Source of the DNA: Scytalidium lignicola
Taxonomy: Eukaryota; Ascomycota; Leotiomycetes
DNA: 64,000 nt
Direction of reading: 5' to 3'
Assembly (NCBI GenBank): GCA_002812745.2
Contig: NCSJ02000023.1
Location: 124,001-188,000, forward strand
The notes under the pieces: generated by a model
What the model was told of the DNA's origin: nothing
The model's input: the letters and a program-made list of their open reading frames with translations, nothing else
Database searches by the model: none
Made by a program: the position numbers and the translations under genes
Shown here: one piece after another, positions 11,496 to 22,602 of the stretch
Layout of the letters: every line of letters begins with the position of its first letter
Numbering within the stretch: position 1 is the first letter of the stretch

Positions 11496-13451
11496 TCATG
11501 GGTCTTCAATTTAAAAGAAAGCGATTTGGAAAAATGGACATTAGAATTGGCAAAAAGGTTGTGAAATTATATTAGGGTTACTAGAAACAGATTAGAAGTG
11601 AAGCTTCTAAGTAGTGTTTGCTTATAACTTGCGTACGACAACAATGGGCTTTTCGACATGTAGTTGAAAAAAAAAGTAAGGATGGAACGGTATAGAATGT
11701 GCGTTTATATATGTACATTATAAAAATAATTTACGAGGTTATAGTTAAATATCAGTTACTTTATTGCTTTTTATATCGAGAAAGCTTACCTCCTGCTCCT
11801 TAGTACATTCACCACCAATAAATAGAAGGAGATGTATCTAAGTATATAATCAAACACTCTTTAACAAGTTGTTAAATTTCACAGAAGAAAACTCTAGAAT
11901 ATACTGTTCATTGCCGTAAAGTACTAGACCGTGTATTGAAACATCTATAGTTTGGATAGAAAATAATAATATTAGTATAGAAGTAGAACCCCAGTAAATA
12001 TAATTTGGTCTCTTTTGACTTTAGCAAAGAGCGAATCAAGTCCTCTAGTAAATCTATATTCCTTATATGTCTGTCTAGACACGTATATCTCGTAATATCC
12101 AAGTATTGTGTCTATCAGGTGATTCAGAACAGTCCGACTGCAAGAGCAGTCTGTAGGGACGTAGACTACTTAATTCATCATTCTTTTAGCTCATTCCGAT
12201 AGAGTATACCGTGGTGTTGTTACAACAACTGAATAACTTGTGCCTCCATCCGCAGCATCAAAAGCCAGCTTGAAGGAGACAGTTCAGGAGAATATCCAGA
12301 TTTGCCATTCTGATGGCACGTAGTCAATACCGGTTATATTCTTGCCCAAATCCCATCGGTCGCGTTCAACATCCTTAGCAAGCATAGAGGCTGTTTGAAA
12401 CTAAACTCTGGCATCATACTATATTAACCCTGTTACCTCTCAACAGTGTGTATCCGGAGAAGACGTGGCAGCCCGTACCTTTGGTATAGCTACTTCAATA
12501 TGATCCAGCCTATTTTTATAACAGAACCGTTGTGCCGTGGCTTCAATTCCAAGCACAGCGTGCTTATCCAGTACTACCTGTATTTGTATTAATATCACAT
12601 CCCTGTTATGCTATAAGCACCAGTTAATGAGTGTAACCCATAATACGGCCAGGGGAAGGGGGAGTTAGGTAATGGTAGGGGGTAGGCAGGCCAATTCCAC
12701 TACTACCAAGTCTCTATTCTCCTTGAACTTAGAAGGGAGATCATGGAAGTTGAGATAATTGGCAACGCAAGATATTCTTCCCACTATCCACCAGATATCC
12801 CAGCCTCAAACTTAGACGACACTTTTGTCTTGGAGATTCAGAACTTCCTCAAGATAACTCAGCTCAACTTATATCCTGAAGCAGCGCTATAGGCATAGAG
12901 ATGTATGAATTCTATAAAGTATTATATCGAGCCCATGCGTCTAAGCTGGCATTGTCTGGAATTAGATATTATTTCTTCATAGTCATTGATCTTTTAGTTG
13001 CGGGCTCACCACATATCTCCACCTCTCAAAGCCATAATGGATTCAATATACTATACAAGTGCAGCGAGACTAAGTATATTTCCTTTAAATTCTTTGCCTC
13101 ACAGAGCCTGGTTGGGAGAATGTGGACTTTTTGGAGTTGCAAGTTTTCTACTGTAATACGGAGACAACAGATGTTTCACCATCTAAACCTTCGTCTTTCA
13201 ATTTAAGTCGAATTTTGAGACTCATTCAGAGTAGTATTCCAATCAACGTTACTAGGGACTTAAGATATGGAAGCTCGTCATAGATAGAAACCTTAGTTTC
13301 TACTTTTATTATATAAAGATATGTAGGTTATTACCATCCCCCCAACTAATAAAACTCGTTTCAGTCAAAATTTTATATACATGCATGTTACACTCCTATG
13401 TACTTGCAATCTCTTGCAGAAGTCATCACCTCCAGTTCCATTTTACCCTCC
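11496..13451. other. AT-rich intergenic region
   Basis: No gene supported over about 2 kb. A 49-codon open frame at 12743-12892 (MEVEIIGNARYSSHYPPDIP...) has balanced codon use and may be a gene fragment of unknown type. Nothing else stands out. Confidence 0.35.
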
Positions 13452-14216
13452 TTAGTGCTCCACTGTGATCGAAAAGAAGTGTACGTCGGATGGGCTGCTT
13501 CCTTGGTTGTAGTTGCCCACCTTGAAATAACTTGGTGGAGCATCCAGACTGTAGGTGCTCAATACATGAGGTGACCCGCCGTTAATGGCCACGCTCAAAA
13601 CATTCGCCGAGTAGGAGATCTCGTAAGTGAAGGTCTGACCGAGGGGAATAGTCGTTATTGGTGTGTATAACTCATTACCTCCAGATCTAGTTTGCTCGAC
13701 ACCCATACTAATAGCACCTGCGGAGTTGTAATAGAGTTCGCATACCGGCTTGCTCGAAACGCTGTCGTCAATGTGGACTTGCCCAACAACAGTTCCGCGC
13801 TGGCTGTTGTCTGCCTGCGTCACTGCAAGCGAAACTGTGAGTCGGTTCGTTGCATTTGGATCCCAACTCGATGGGTTCTCCTCGCGGAGCTCGGTACGGC
13901 AGTGCTCGCTATTTGGAGTAGTAACACAGCCTGATGAAGCTGGCGAGCCAGGGACTTTCATCACGAGAGCACCATCACCGCTCTCGGTGAAGAAGTATTT
14001 GTAGCTGGGGTCGTGATAACCTGAACAACCTTGAAGCGCTGAACTCGAGATTGTGGTGGGACTATCGTTTGAATTTGGGATTGGCAATTGGAGCTCCCAA
14101 TGTGACAGGTCAAAGTTTCCTCCGGGGTTGCAGCTTGGGTTAAGGGCTACCGCTGAAAGACCGAGGTCTAGGAGGAAAAGGGAGGCGATGACTCTGCGGG
14201 ATATTTTGATTGACAT
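13452..14216 (-). CDS. Secreted PL7-type alginate lyase-like polysaccharide lyase
   Basis: Probable extracellular lyase that cleaves uronic-acid polymers by beta-elimination (PL7 / alginate_lyase2 family). One exon, 254 residues from the ATG at 14216. An upstream in-frame ATG at 14252 is possible, but the later one gives a proper signal peptide (MSIKISRRVIASLFLLDLG...). The three signature blocks are present and ordered: RTELRE at residues 107-112, QVH at 146-148 (His is catalytic in the family), and YFKVGNYNQ at 230-238 (catalytic Tyr block). A conserved N-terminal NFDLSHWELQLP and several Cys support secretion. Substrate could be alginate, glucuronan or another uronan; PL20 would be the main alternative. 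Confidence 0.88.
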   Translation of the reverse strand: MSIKISRRVIASLFLLDLGLSAVALNPSCNPGGNFDLSHWELQLPIPNSNDSPTTISSSALQGCSGYHDPSYKYFFTESGDGALVMKVPGSPASSGCVTTPNSEHCRTELREENPSSWDPNATNRLTVSLAVTQADNSQRGTVVGQVHIDDSVSSKPVCELYYNSAGAISMGVEQTRSGGNELYTPITTIPLGQTFTYEISYSANVLSVAINGGSPHVLSTYSLDAPPSYFKVGNYNQGSSPSDVHFFSITVEH

Positions 14217-14252
14217 GTTTGTGTGGTGATGAGATTGAATCTGAGATGTCAC

Positions 14253-15206
14253 AGCGAGCTTATTAGGTTGCGTGAGGAGGTTGTAGAAGCTTCTCTAGAA
14301 CGAAAGGAACCGGGTGTTTATATAAAAGCGAATCCATAAATATAACTATGTGTCACTTAATTTATTTAATTCATTAATAATTGAGAGTGATTGGTGCTAT
14401 AATTCAAACCCAAGTTTCCGGCAGGATCGCTCAGGTTCGTGTTTTGCCGGGTGTCCCACAAGCATCTTCGGTCCTTCTAAACGGTAGTCGTTTGAGATAC
14501 ATGGGACGGTCAAGGGATAAGACCTAAAGCGGTCAACACCCCGTTGCAAGGCTCGGCATCAATGCTACAGATACGGTAGATAAAGTACTAGTAGATGCCA
14601 CCGGGTAGTTGCAGCTTTGTTGCCGTTATACAGTATTATCCCCGATAAGGTTCTTATTATTCCGCTCCAAGACCCTTTTGTANCCCCCCCGGTCCCCCCG
14701 AATATTCTTATGCTACGTTACAGTTGGAGCAAATGGTAATAGAGGAATCACTATAACTAGCAACGATGGTGCGAACAGAAACAGCTTAAATTGTAGAGCA
14801 TCTTGTTACAGACGTTGTTCTTCGTTACGGAGAACTCTCCTGTTCGCCGGCCCGGACATGGGTAACACTCCTCAAGAATAAAATGTGGCGGAGTTGTGAG
14901 CACTATCATCCACCAGTAAGGACTAGAATTTAGAAGATGACGTGGTCTAACATTATTATGTCCACAGTACTGATATTAATAGCCGAGGCTTAGTAATTAA
15001 TTATGTGTGTGTCTGGCTGTTGTAGCTTAGACTGTGCTGTACGGAGTCACTTACTCCTGCCCTACTAGCTACATCTTTTCAGTAAAATCCTCGTGTGCAG
15101 ACAGAAATAGCCTTTCGGATTTACGGCTTTCAGCTACTATTACTATATTCCCTTAATACAGTAACGTCCTCTTTTTTTTTTAAAACCCGTAGCAGTTCCA
15201 CTTTAT
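14253..15206. other. Intergenic, no gene seen
   Basis: The first 150 bases act as the upstream region of the PL7 gene. The rest shows no coding signal. An N sits beside a C-run at 14683. Confidence 0.35.
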
Positions 15207-15449
15207 GTACGTAAGGGGGTGTCAACAATGAATCGCCATCCCCTGCAAGCGAGAGTTTTTTTAGCCAAATCAGGAGATTTCCTCTCGCCATTTCAATTTT
15301 CAGTGGAATAATTGTATGGAACTAGAATTGAAAATAGTTGAGTCGCTTAACAATAGTAAAGCAGCGTGAATTTTAGCCTATCCACTGCCGATGATTGGCT
15401 TCTCAGTTTACCAGGGATGGCGATTCATTGTTGACACCCCCTTACGTAC
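15207..15449. mobile_element. 243-bp MITE-like element with perfect 36-bp terminal inverted repeats
   Basis: The left end 15207-15242 (begins gtacgtaagggggtgtcaac) is exactly the reverse complement of the right end 15414-15449. The interior (171 bp) has no ORF and itself contains weak subterminal inverted pieces (agccaaatca near 15263 versus tgattggct near 15392; tcaattttca versus ttgaaaatag). The size, the lack of coding capacity and the intact ends fit a non-autonomous DNA transposon (MITE). The TACGTA at both edges leaves the exact target duplication (TA or longer) unclear. No autonomous partner is in the window. Family cannot be assigned. Confidence 0.75.
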
Positions 15450-18125
15450 TTAATTAACCTTTTTTGTAAGACTAGTGTGGAATTTCATATTTCTGGGTCA
15501 AGCAATGTAACGAAATTGTCAGCACTAGAAAATATGTTACTCGGTAAGCAAACTATGGAGCGTTAGATGATCCTTACACGCTTAACTCGAAACCTCTTTT
15601 ATTATAAGTACTCCATTGAAAGCCCCCATAACTAGGTTGGAATTCTTGTACTGACGAAATTCCTTGACGAGTTGTGAAAAGTTCGATTACCTTAGTCGAA
15701 CTTATATAAATAGCATCTACACAGTGATTCGAAGGAGGATACAGGTGACCTAACCCGTAGATATATACTGACCCGATCTAAAAATGCTCATTTAGATTAA
15801 CATCTTAATGATCATAAGTGTTAAAGTTAACATAATTTCTGGAAACTCGGACCACGGAAATTTGGGCAAAATTGAACAAAACCAACCCACTAGAAAAACC
15901 CAACAACTCTATTGTTTTACATAGCACTAGTTTTTGTATTTAGATTTGCGTATTGGCTAATAAGTACGTGGATTCTGCTATAATCAGCATTTGTAATTTG
16001 GACTACATGTTAAAAAAAGTTTTAAATTTGAAAGTTAATAATAAATCTAGCAATATTGTAAACAATTCACAAATTCAATAACCTGATAACTCGTAACAAC
16101 GTATTTTCAAGTATTAATCATGAAACAAACAGTAGTCTATAGATAACTCTAACCTAAGTTATCTTTTAATATTAGTACAATAACGACGGGCTAGCCTCCT
16201 GATCTTACGTGTAGTATTCATATTTACGGTCCAGATTCCGCAAATCAGCAGATGCTTTGATAAAAATGCTTCTACAGTGTTATTTTTTGTTAAGTCTTGC
16301 CAACGTCGAAACAACTAGCAAAATGTTCTCGCTAGTTACTTTATTTACATGATCTTGCAAGTGATCCGGACTCCAAATTTTCCAAACCCCTATGCCACGA
16401 GCATCGAAGCCGACGACTGGTTCCCTCTTTGCAAGCAAGATGGTGGAATCCAACAAATTACCGTGATATGACGGATGAGATGAACACGCTGTACAAATGT
16501 CAGTCATACCTAGTAACGATTAGAGGGTGAAACCATTATTTTGCTGCCTGCTTCGAAGACTCAGCAGGTTATTGACCAACCTGACGCCGTGCTTAATATT
16601 CCTCAACCAATAGCCCAAGGTTTACAGTTTAAGTATACTGTCGTTGACCAGATCATAATTGAAAACCCAATTCCCCAGAAGATATCTCACGTAGCAGACT
16701 TCTAATCTTACCAACGATGTCCTCGATAAAATGGAATAGGGGCACGAAAACACTGGAAATGGACACAACTGGATTTAGAGATATCGTCGTTATTTGAAAT
16801 AATGCGACGTATTATCGGCAGCGTTATTAACCACGTTTTTGGATGGCTCCTACATGTTGTAACCTAGCACTGGCAGATGCTGGAATACCGTACACATGCG
16901 TACTCCTGGAGAAAGCCGGATATCTCAGGATGTATCTATCTAGATTTATCAACCCCCTAGTGGCCCATTCTACACAAAGAGAACTAAGGCGCATATTAAA
17001 AATTTCTACAACATACTTATGCCCAAAATCCAGCAGCATCTACGAGAACTATGATATTATTCAGTCAGCCTTCAATCCTGCTTTAATACCGGTGATATTG
17101 CTACAATGCAAATACAAACTGAGGAAAGACCTGGACGGTATCTTGGACTCCTTCCTTTTCGACCAACTTGTAATTGTATACACTTTTATCCCAGCGTATA
17201 ATATCAATTTCAGCCAGGTACGTCCTTGGTTTAGTGCTTCTAAATATATTCTACAGAGCACTGTGCCGTCAATGAGCAGAAGGTTTTGTTTCACGCTTTA
17301 CCAGATCCAGTGCTATGATAAAGATTACGAATCAACATGATTGGCTAAGCAGAGCTCCTTTCTTTCAGTTGAATGAACCAAATGCCGTTATTTGACTTAG
17401 TTGCAGGTTTTGATTGGGTATGCATGCATTGATTACCCCGGATTTGGCTATAACGTCAGCCACCCAACTACACGTGTAGTTCCCATTCCCTAGCAAGCTC
17501 CAAGTCACAAACGTTAAAAAGCTTACACTTCGTTGACCTTTGAAATCCAGCGCCGAAGACCTCTTTTACAAAAGGTGGCAACTAAACTTGTCGAGTTCGG
17601 AAGTGTTAGCATTTCGGGAGTGGTACGGAGGTACGCATAATTATTTCGCATATTTGCATAAATTAGCATGGCTGTACACTCCGAGGTCTTACTCTTCCTA
17701 TCCCTCTTTGCGTACCGGCCAAAATGCGTGCATATCGGCAAGTCTGACATGCATTTATGTATGGCAAATAATAAACATACAACTAGTTAGAAGCATATAT
17801 TGCTCTGAACGTTGTTAATGCTAGACCCTGTTACTTCTAGTAGGAATAGAAATAGACACAAGTCAATATATATCTGACCTTGACCCAGCGAGATCAGGAG
17901 ATGAGGAAAATAGAAATATCATAGATCCATAGAGCACGATGGATTCATTGCTACTTGCTACTGGATATATATAACCCCTCTAGGTCTCTCGCTAGCATCT
18001 CTATTTTCCGACGGTCGATTTGGTCAAACACATTAACATTCAATTTAAACCCACTTCCTCAACTATCTCTTCAACTCTTGCTACTCGTCAACCAAGACAA
18101 CTAAATCCACCACTCTTCCATCAAA
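15450..18125. other. Gene-poor, AT-rich region
   Basis: No supported gene. A 165-codon open frame at 16843-17340 (plus) has no recognisable domain, no signal peptide and is matched by open frames on the other strand, so I do not call it. The last 150 bases before 18126 contain a TATATATAA box at 17965-17973 and CT-rich sequence fitting a promoter for the small secreted protein gene. Confidence 0.4.
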
Positions 18126-18329
18126 ATGAGCTCCTTCATCTACACGTTAACTATCGCCACCTTGGCTTCCACTCTCGCGGCAGTTGCTGCAATTCCTGTC
18201 CGCACCGCNTTTTTTTGTCCAAGTCATACTCCTTATTTGGTTAATTCTAATTTGGCGCCTGCAAAGAACCCTTGGGGTTACAATACGGGGCTTTCTACCA
18301 CCAATATACCCCATAATTCTGCTGTTTAG
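18126..18329 (+). pseudogene. Small secreted protein, broken or incomplete
   Basis: Opens with a convincing signal peptide (MSSFIYTLTIATLASTL, then AAVAAIP) preceded by a plausible promoter. Just after the predicted cleavage site, an N sits beside a T-run at 18209, so the frame afterwards is uncertain; as given, it ends after 67 codons. About 200 bp downstream (about 18505-18650) an open stretch on the same strand reads TTTPFHVETAQIID... up to SITM followed by a GTACGT donor-like site, which could be a further exon or a separate relic. Possibly an effector-like protein. Function unknown. Confidence 0.4.
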
Positions 18330-19808
18330 TTAGCCCTCTTCCTGTATAGTATCCCTATACTTTATACTCCTTGCTACCTTTATTGATCGTGCTTTTGTAA
18401 GCGATCTTTCTACGAATCCGTCCGCACGGTAGCAACCGTCATAGTAGCTCTTCACAGCACTGCAGCAGACGAGACTCTCTAGAGAAAGGTCCCTATTGAT
18501 ATTTATTAACCACCACGCCTTTTCACGTCGAAACTGCGCAGATCATCGATACCCAAGACCAGAGCTTCCTTACTTGCTTATCATACTCTGATGTTAATGG
18601 TACCGTTTCCACAACTGAGGTTGCAATTGCTGACAGCATTACTATGGTACGTTTGGGTGGTGTGGGGGTTACAGTCTTGGTGGCCTCTCTAAGCTGTTAG
18701 TGGTGGATTATTACGCAGGACCGTAAGGCCTATGGACTATAGCTCAGTTTGCTCCTTGACCATAGGAGACCCTCAGGCAGGAATTGGAGTCAACGGGATT
18801 GGGCCTCCAAGAACGATTAGGATAGGTTCTAGAAGGTTTAAATTGATCTGGCAAGGAAGGGTTTTGATAAGTCTTGTTCCATAGATAAGAACTTTATGCT
18901 CAATTCAATGTAGCAGTCTTGGCCTTCGAGACTCAACACCTGTACGCGGTGAGGGCTACGAACTTACAGCATAGTCTGTAGAGCCAAGATTGAGTTATTA
19001 TTCAGCGATAATTATTCTTTCATCAACAATGCGTCAACGCGTCGAAAATCAACCTTCTGAACCTCCCGAAATACCATAGATAGAGATAACCACAGTATTA
19101 CTATCGCGAAAGGGTTTAGTTTTCCCTTTCAAGATGTATGCTGTACTTTATTACGATGGAAATGGACGTGGTGAACTTACTTTCCTGCCAGACAATTGTT
19201 TACGGTCTCTGAGATTGATTATGATGACAAAACGCGTCTTGAGAGAAAAATAACTATCAACAAACATACCAGGTTATAGACTTAGACATATTAACAAGTA
19301 TCTTCATACAGTAGGATGAGGAGCAGTCAAACTAAACCTTACTAAAAACAGACATCATAATAAGGGATAGACCTTATGGAGAGCTATAGTCGGAACGGAG
19401 TATAATACAGGGAGATGGTGGACTAGCCTACGGAGTGATGGGTGTATAGGAATTTGAGTAAGGCTCTGTCCTTTGCCCATTTACCGTCGATTATTCCTCT
19501 GCTACTGGCAGCGCAATTTCACAAAGGAATGGCAAAACAATAGGAATATTAGTGGAGGAAACCATGTACTGTAGCCCGAGGAGTCTCTACAGGCACCAGC
19601 CGAATAAAGAGTATGATTGTAAAAAATATNAAAAAATAAAATGTAGCAGTCTTCTCTAGCTTTGACTATTTTGTTCGCTGCAGCGGTGTCACCATTAGGG
19701 AGTTATTAAGTCTTGCCAATAATCTCGGTTCATGATTCATTTCATTAAATCTCGTGAACATAGTAGTTATCATCAAGTACATGACAAAAATATAGCTATT
19801 GTATCTCT
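18330..19808. other. Intergenic, with possible decayed exon
   Basis: Apart from the possible exon at about 18505-18650 described with the upstream gene, no coding sequence is supported. N at 19630. Confidence 0.3.
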
Positions 19809-21524
19809 CTATGGGAGACTTTGCCAAGCAAAGCTCACCTCCACCGCGTTTGTAGTAGTGTAGACAGTCTGTTGTACACTTCCTGTTGGCACAGCTTCGG
19901 CATAGAATTCAGAACTGCTCCCGTATGCTAACAAGCCATCGAGCTCCTATTATATTTTAGTTACCACGTCTAGGGAAATGAAGTAAGGTGCTGAAGATAG
20001 ACTTACAGTGAAGACTCCTGCGGTGTTACCTGAAGCACAAGAAATCGCATCGTTAATTATATCACACGGACCTTTACTGCTTCTCAGTGTGAACCCATCA
20101 CCTATCGCAATATATTAGCAATTTGAATACTCTCATCAGTTATTTTGATTGGAGGATTTGGGGATAGAGAGGAGCATACCGGAAGTAGTTGCGGTGTATG
20201 TCGCGCAAGTTCCGGTGGTATACCATGTTCCATAACTGATCAGGCAGCCCTTATTTTCACCATTGATATAGGCTTGCAGATAACCCTTGCCTTGGTAAGG
20301 AGTTGGGGTTGAGGTTGGCGAGGTACCACTGGTCGTGGTAGTAGATGCAGTTTGATATTTTGGGATATACTTGATGCCGGTATCTGCACAAGAGGATTTA
20401 CTTCCGTCTGGGAAAGTGGCTACAAAGTCTCCACCTTGTACGTTCCCGCGCACGTTGAAGTGATACCAAATCTCATTCAACGCACCACCACTGCACTGGA
20501 TAGTAACAGGGAATCCGTGGGCTGCTGTTAATGCAGACTGGACCTGGTCCAAGGTGTAGGTCACCGTGTTCGAAGGGACGATGCCCGCATTTTTAAGGAA
20601 CTAGGTCTCCTTTCAGCCACCACAAGTTAAAGATACAACGGGTAAAAGGTCTCTACTTACGGTATAACTATCCAGCTGCGAAAACAAGCTTGTTGTGCGC
20701 TCGAAGAAATCCACCACTTCCTCTTGTGGCGTATAGTCATTGTAGCAGCTGGGCTCTAGAGTACTAATGCAAGTACCGTGCTTTCCCCACTCGTGCTCCC
20801 AGAAGCTCTCATCATTGCCGGTATAATCTTTCCAGTATTGGTTCATGTATGTTAATAAGTCGGTCCTGTTATAGGATTGGAGGATGGCAGTGATATTGGT
20901 GTATTCGCGAACAGCATCGCAGTTCGAATCGTAAGTACCGTCACAATGATCAGGCCAAAGACCATGTATGGTCCAAGAGTCGCTTGGCCCTTTGGAATTC
21001 GTGTCAGATCAATCGATGGAGGTGGAAATAAGGAGAGAAAACAGGATAGGAGAATAAGCATTACCTGTGCTAGGGTCCGTATCCCAGAATTGTGTCTGGA
21101 GAAGTTGCCCGCCAGGCGCATTGAAGCAGCAGAGATCTTGCACTTGAGTAACATTCTGACAGCTCAATTGTGGGTTTAAACAAGTCTTTGGTCCTGGCAG
21201 AACATATGTACTTGTTGGTGCCGAGCTCGAAGTGGTGGTTGAGGTGGTTGTGGACGTCGTAATAGCTGGAGAGCTCGAGGTGACAATGCAGCTACAGGCA
21301 CTCCTCACCCTGCTAGCAACATTACCGGTACAACCTGCAACTGCATATGATGGAATAGCAGTTGTCGCCGTCACGGATTCGGTGGTAAATGTTGCACAGA
21401 ATGCGCGTGCATCCTCGATTCGGGCTGTTGCTCGCAACGCTCGGAGACAATTATCTGCATTGCAGCTTGCAGTCACAGTAGCCGCGAAGGTCAACGGGAG
21501 AAGAAAGGCAGATAGAGGAGCCAT
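19809..21524 (-). CDS. Secreted RNase T2 with extra N-terminal Cys-rich module
   Basis: Endoribonuclease of the T2 family, cutting RNA through 2',3'-cyclic phosphates. Exons 21524-21065, 20989-20661, 20600-20180, 20101-20007, 19946-19809 join in phase to 480 residues. Order: signal peptide ([20 protein letters not shown]); residues about 20-90 a cysteine-rich module ([11 protein letters not shown]...CSCI) seen at the front of unrelated secreted fungal proteins; a Thr/Ser-rich linker; the RNase T2 domain with CAS1 [11 protein letters not shown] (His162) and CAS2 [12 protein letters not shown] (His219, Glu220, His224); a second Thr/Pro linker; and the C-terminal domain typical of fungal RNase T2 ([21 protein letters not shown]...). 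All catalytic residues are present. Likely extracellular or vacuolar. The N-terminal fusion is unusual. Confidence 0.93.
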
Positions 21525-22602
21525 GACTTGGAATTGGACTGTGCTGCGTTGGCTACTCCGGATTTTCTACATCACCACAGCAGTAGCAGCAGACGTGGAG
21601 CCTTTTATACGCCCCAGGCTTTATCTTTGTGTCTATCAACCTAAGATGTCTCTCCTTCCTCCGTCCCCGTCCTTCCACATTCCCATTCCTCTTTGGACCT
21701 GCGGAGGGCGCCGCGATAGATGATGCGCACATGGTTGTTCAATTGGCAGCAGATGGATTCCCCTGTAATTATCTTGGCACCAGGGGAGGCTCTCGGAGCT
21801 CGCGCCCTGACTATCCCTAGAGCAGCAGGTCTTCTTTCGTCATCCGCCTGTGAAAGAAGAGTTCCAGAAGGAAGGACAAGTAAGTGGTGTACGAACGAGC
21901 ACCATCGGCAGAAGGTACCACTATGTAGATGCCAAGCAGGCTTGTCCGCATCTGTACAGATTTGTACAGTACTTACGACGCTGCCCGTCTCTGTAAGACT
22001 TATTCAATTGGTGCTGCAACTTCACTGGTCTGTCGAATCTTATCTCCCCACTTACTGGATCAAGAACACTCGCCGTCTTGGCTGCGCTACCTCGCCACCA
22101 GCGTGGGCAGTAGCTGGGATGCGACTTGCTGGCCAAGCTGGAGACTCCTTTCCTCGTCGTCCTGCCAAGCTGATTCAATAGTACGAGAAACAAGGGCATT
22201 TGCCCTAATTCCTATGCCAATGCCACTATAGTGTAGCTAAGGAATCGCCAGCCCTGAACCATATTTAGAACTCTGCTAATTACAGGACGAGTAGGTGCCC
22301 ACGTGCAAGTGCGATGGATAAATTGTATTGGTCATAAAAATTTGAAATCCAAGAAAGAAAAAAAAAGATCACTATTAAATCTTAATGACACTGTGTAAAA
22401 GCGGATGGGCTCTGTGAAAAAAAGTTCTAGGATGTGGACATTAGGAGGATACTGACGATAGGTTTTAGTAATGGACGCTGGTAACACATCAACATTATGA
22501 ATAGCAAAGTCTATAGAAATTGGTTAAATAACTAGCAAATCCTAATTGCTAGAGACGTTGTGACGTAATCTACAATAACTTTTGTTTGTGCTAGTCTTGG
22601 TC
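21525..22602. other. Intergenic region upstream of RNase T2 and downstream of regulator
   Basis: The stretch 21525-21760 should hold the RNase T2 promoter. Overlapping ORFs at 21720-22231 on both strands have no recognisable content, and I do not call them. Confidence 0.35.

Noticed and set aside
16843..17340. 165-codon plus-strand frame in gene-poor DNA
   Set aside because: No recognisable family, overlapped by open frames on the opposite strand, no clear promoter or splice pattern.
21720..22231. Overlapping ORFs of 92-153 codons on both strands upstream of RNase T2
   Set aside because: No conserved content, and the strands compete; likely chance frames in a less AT-rich promoter region.
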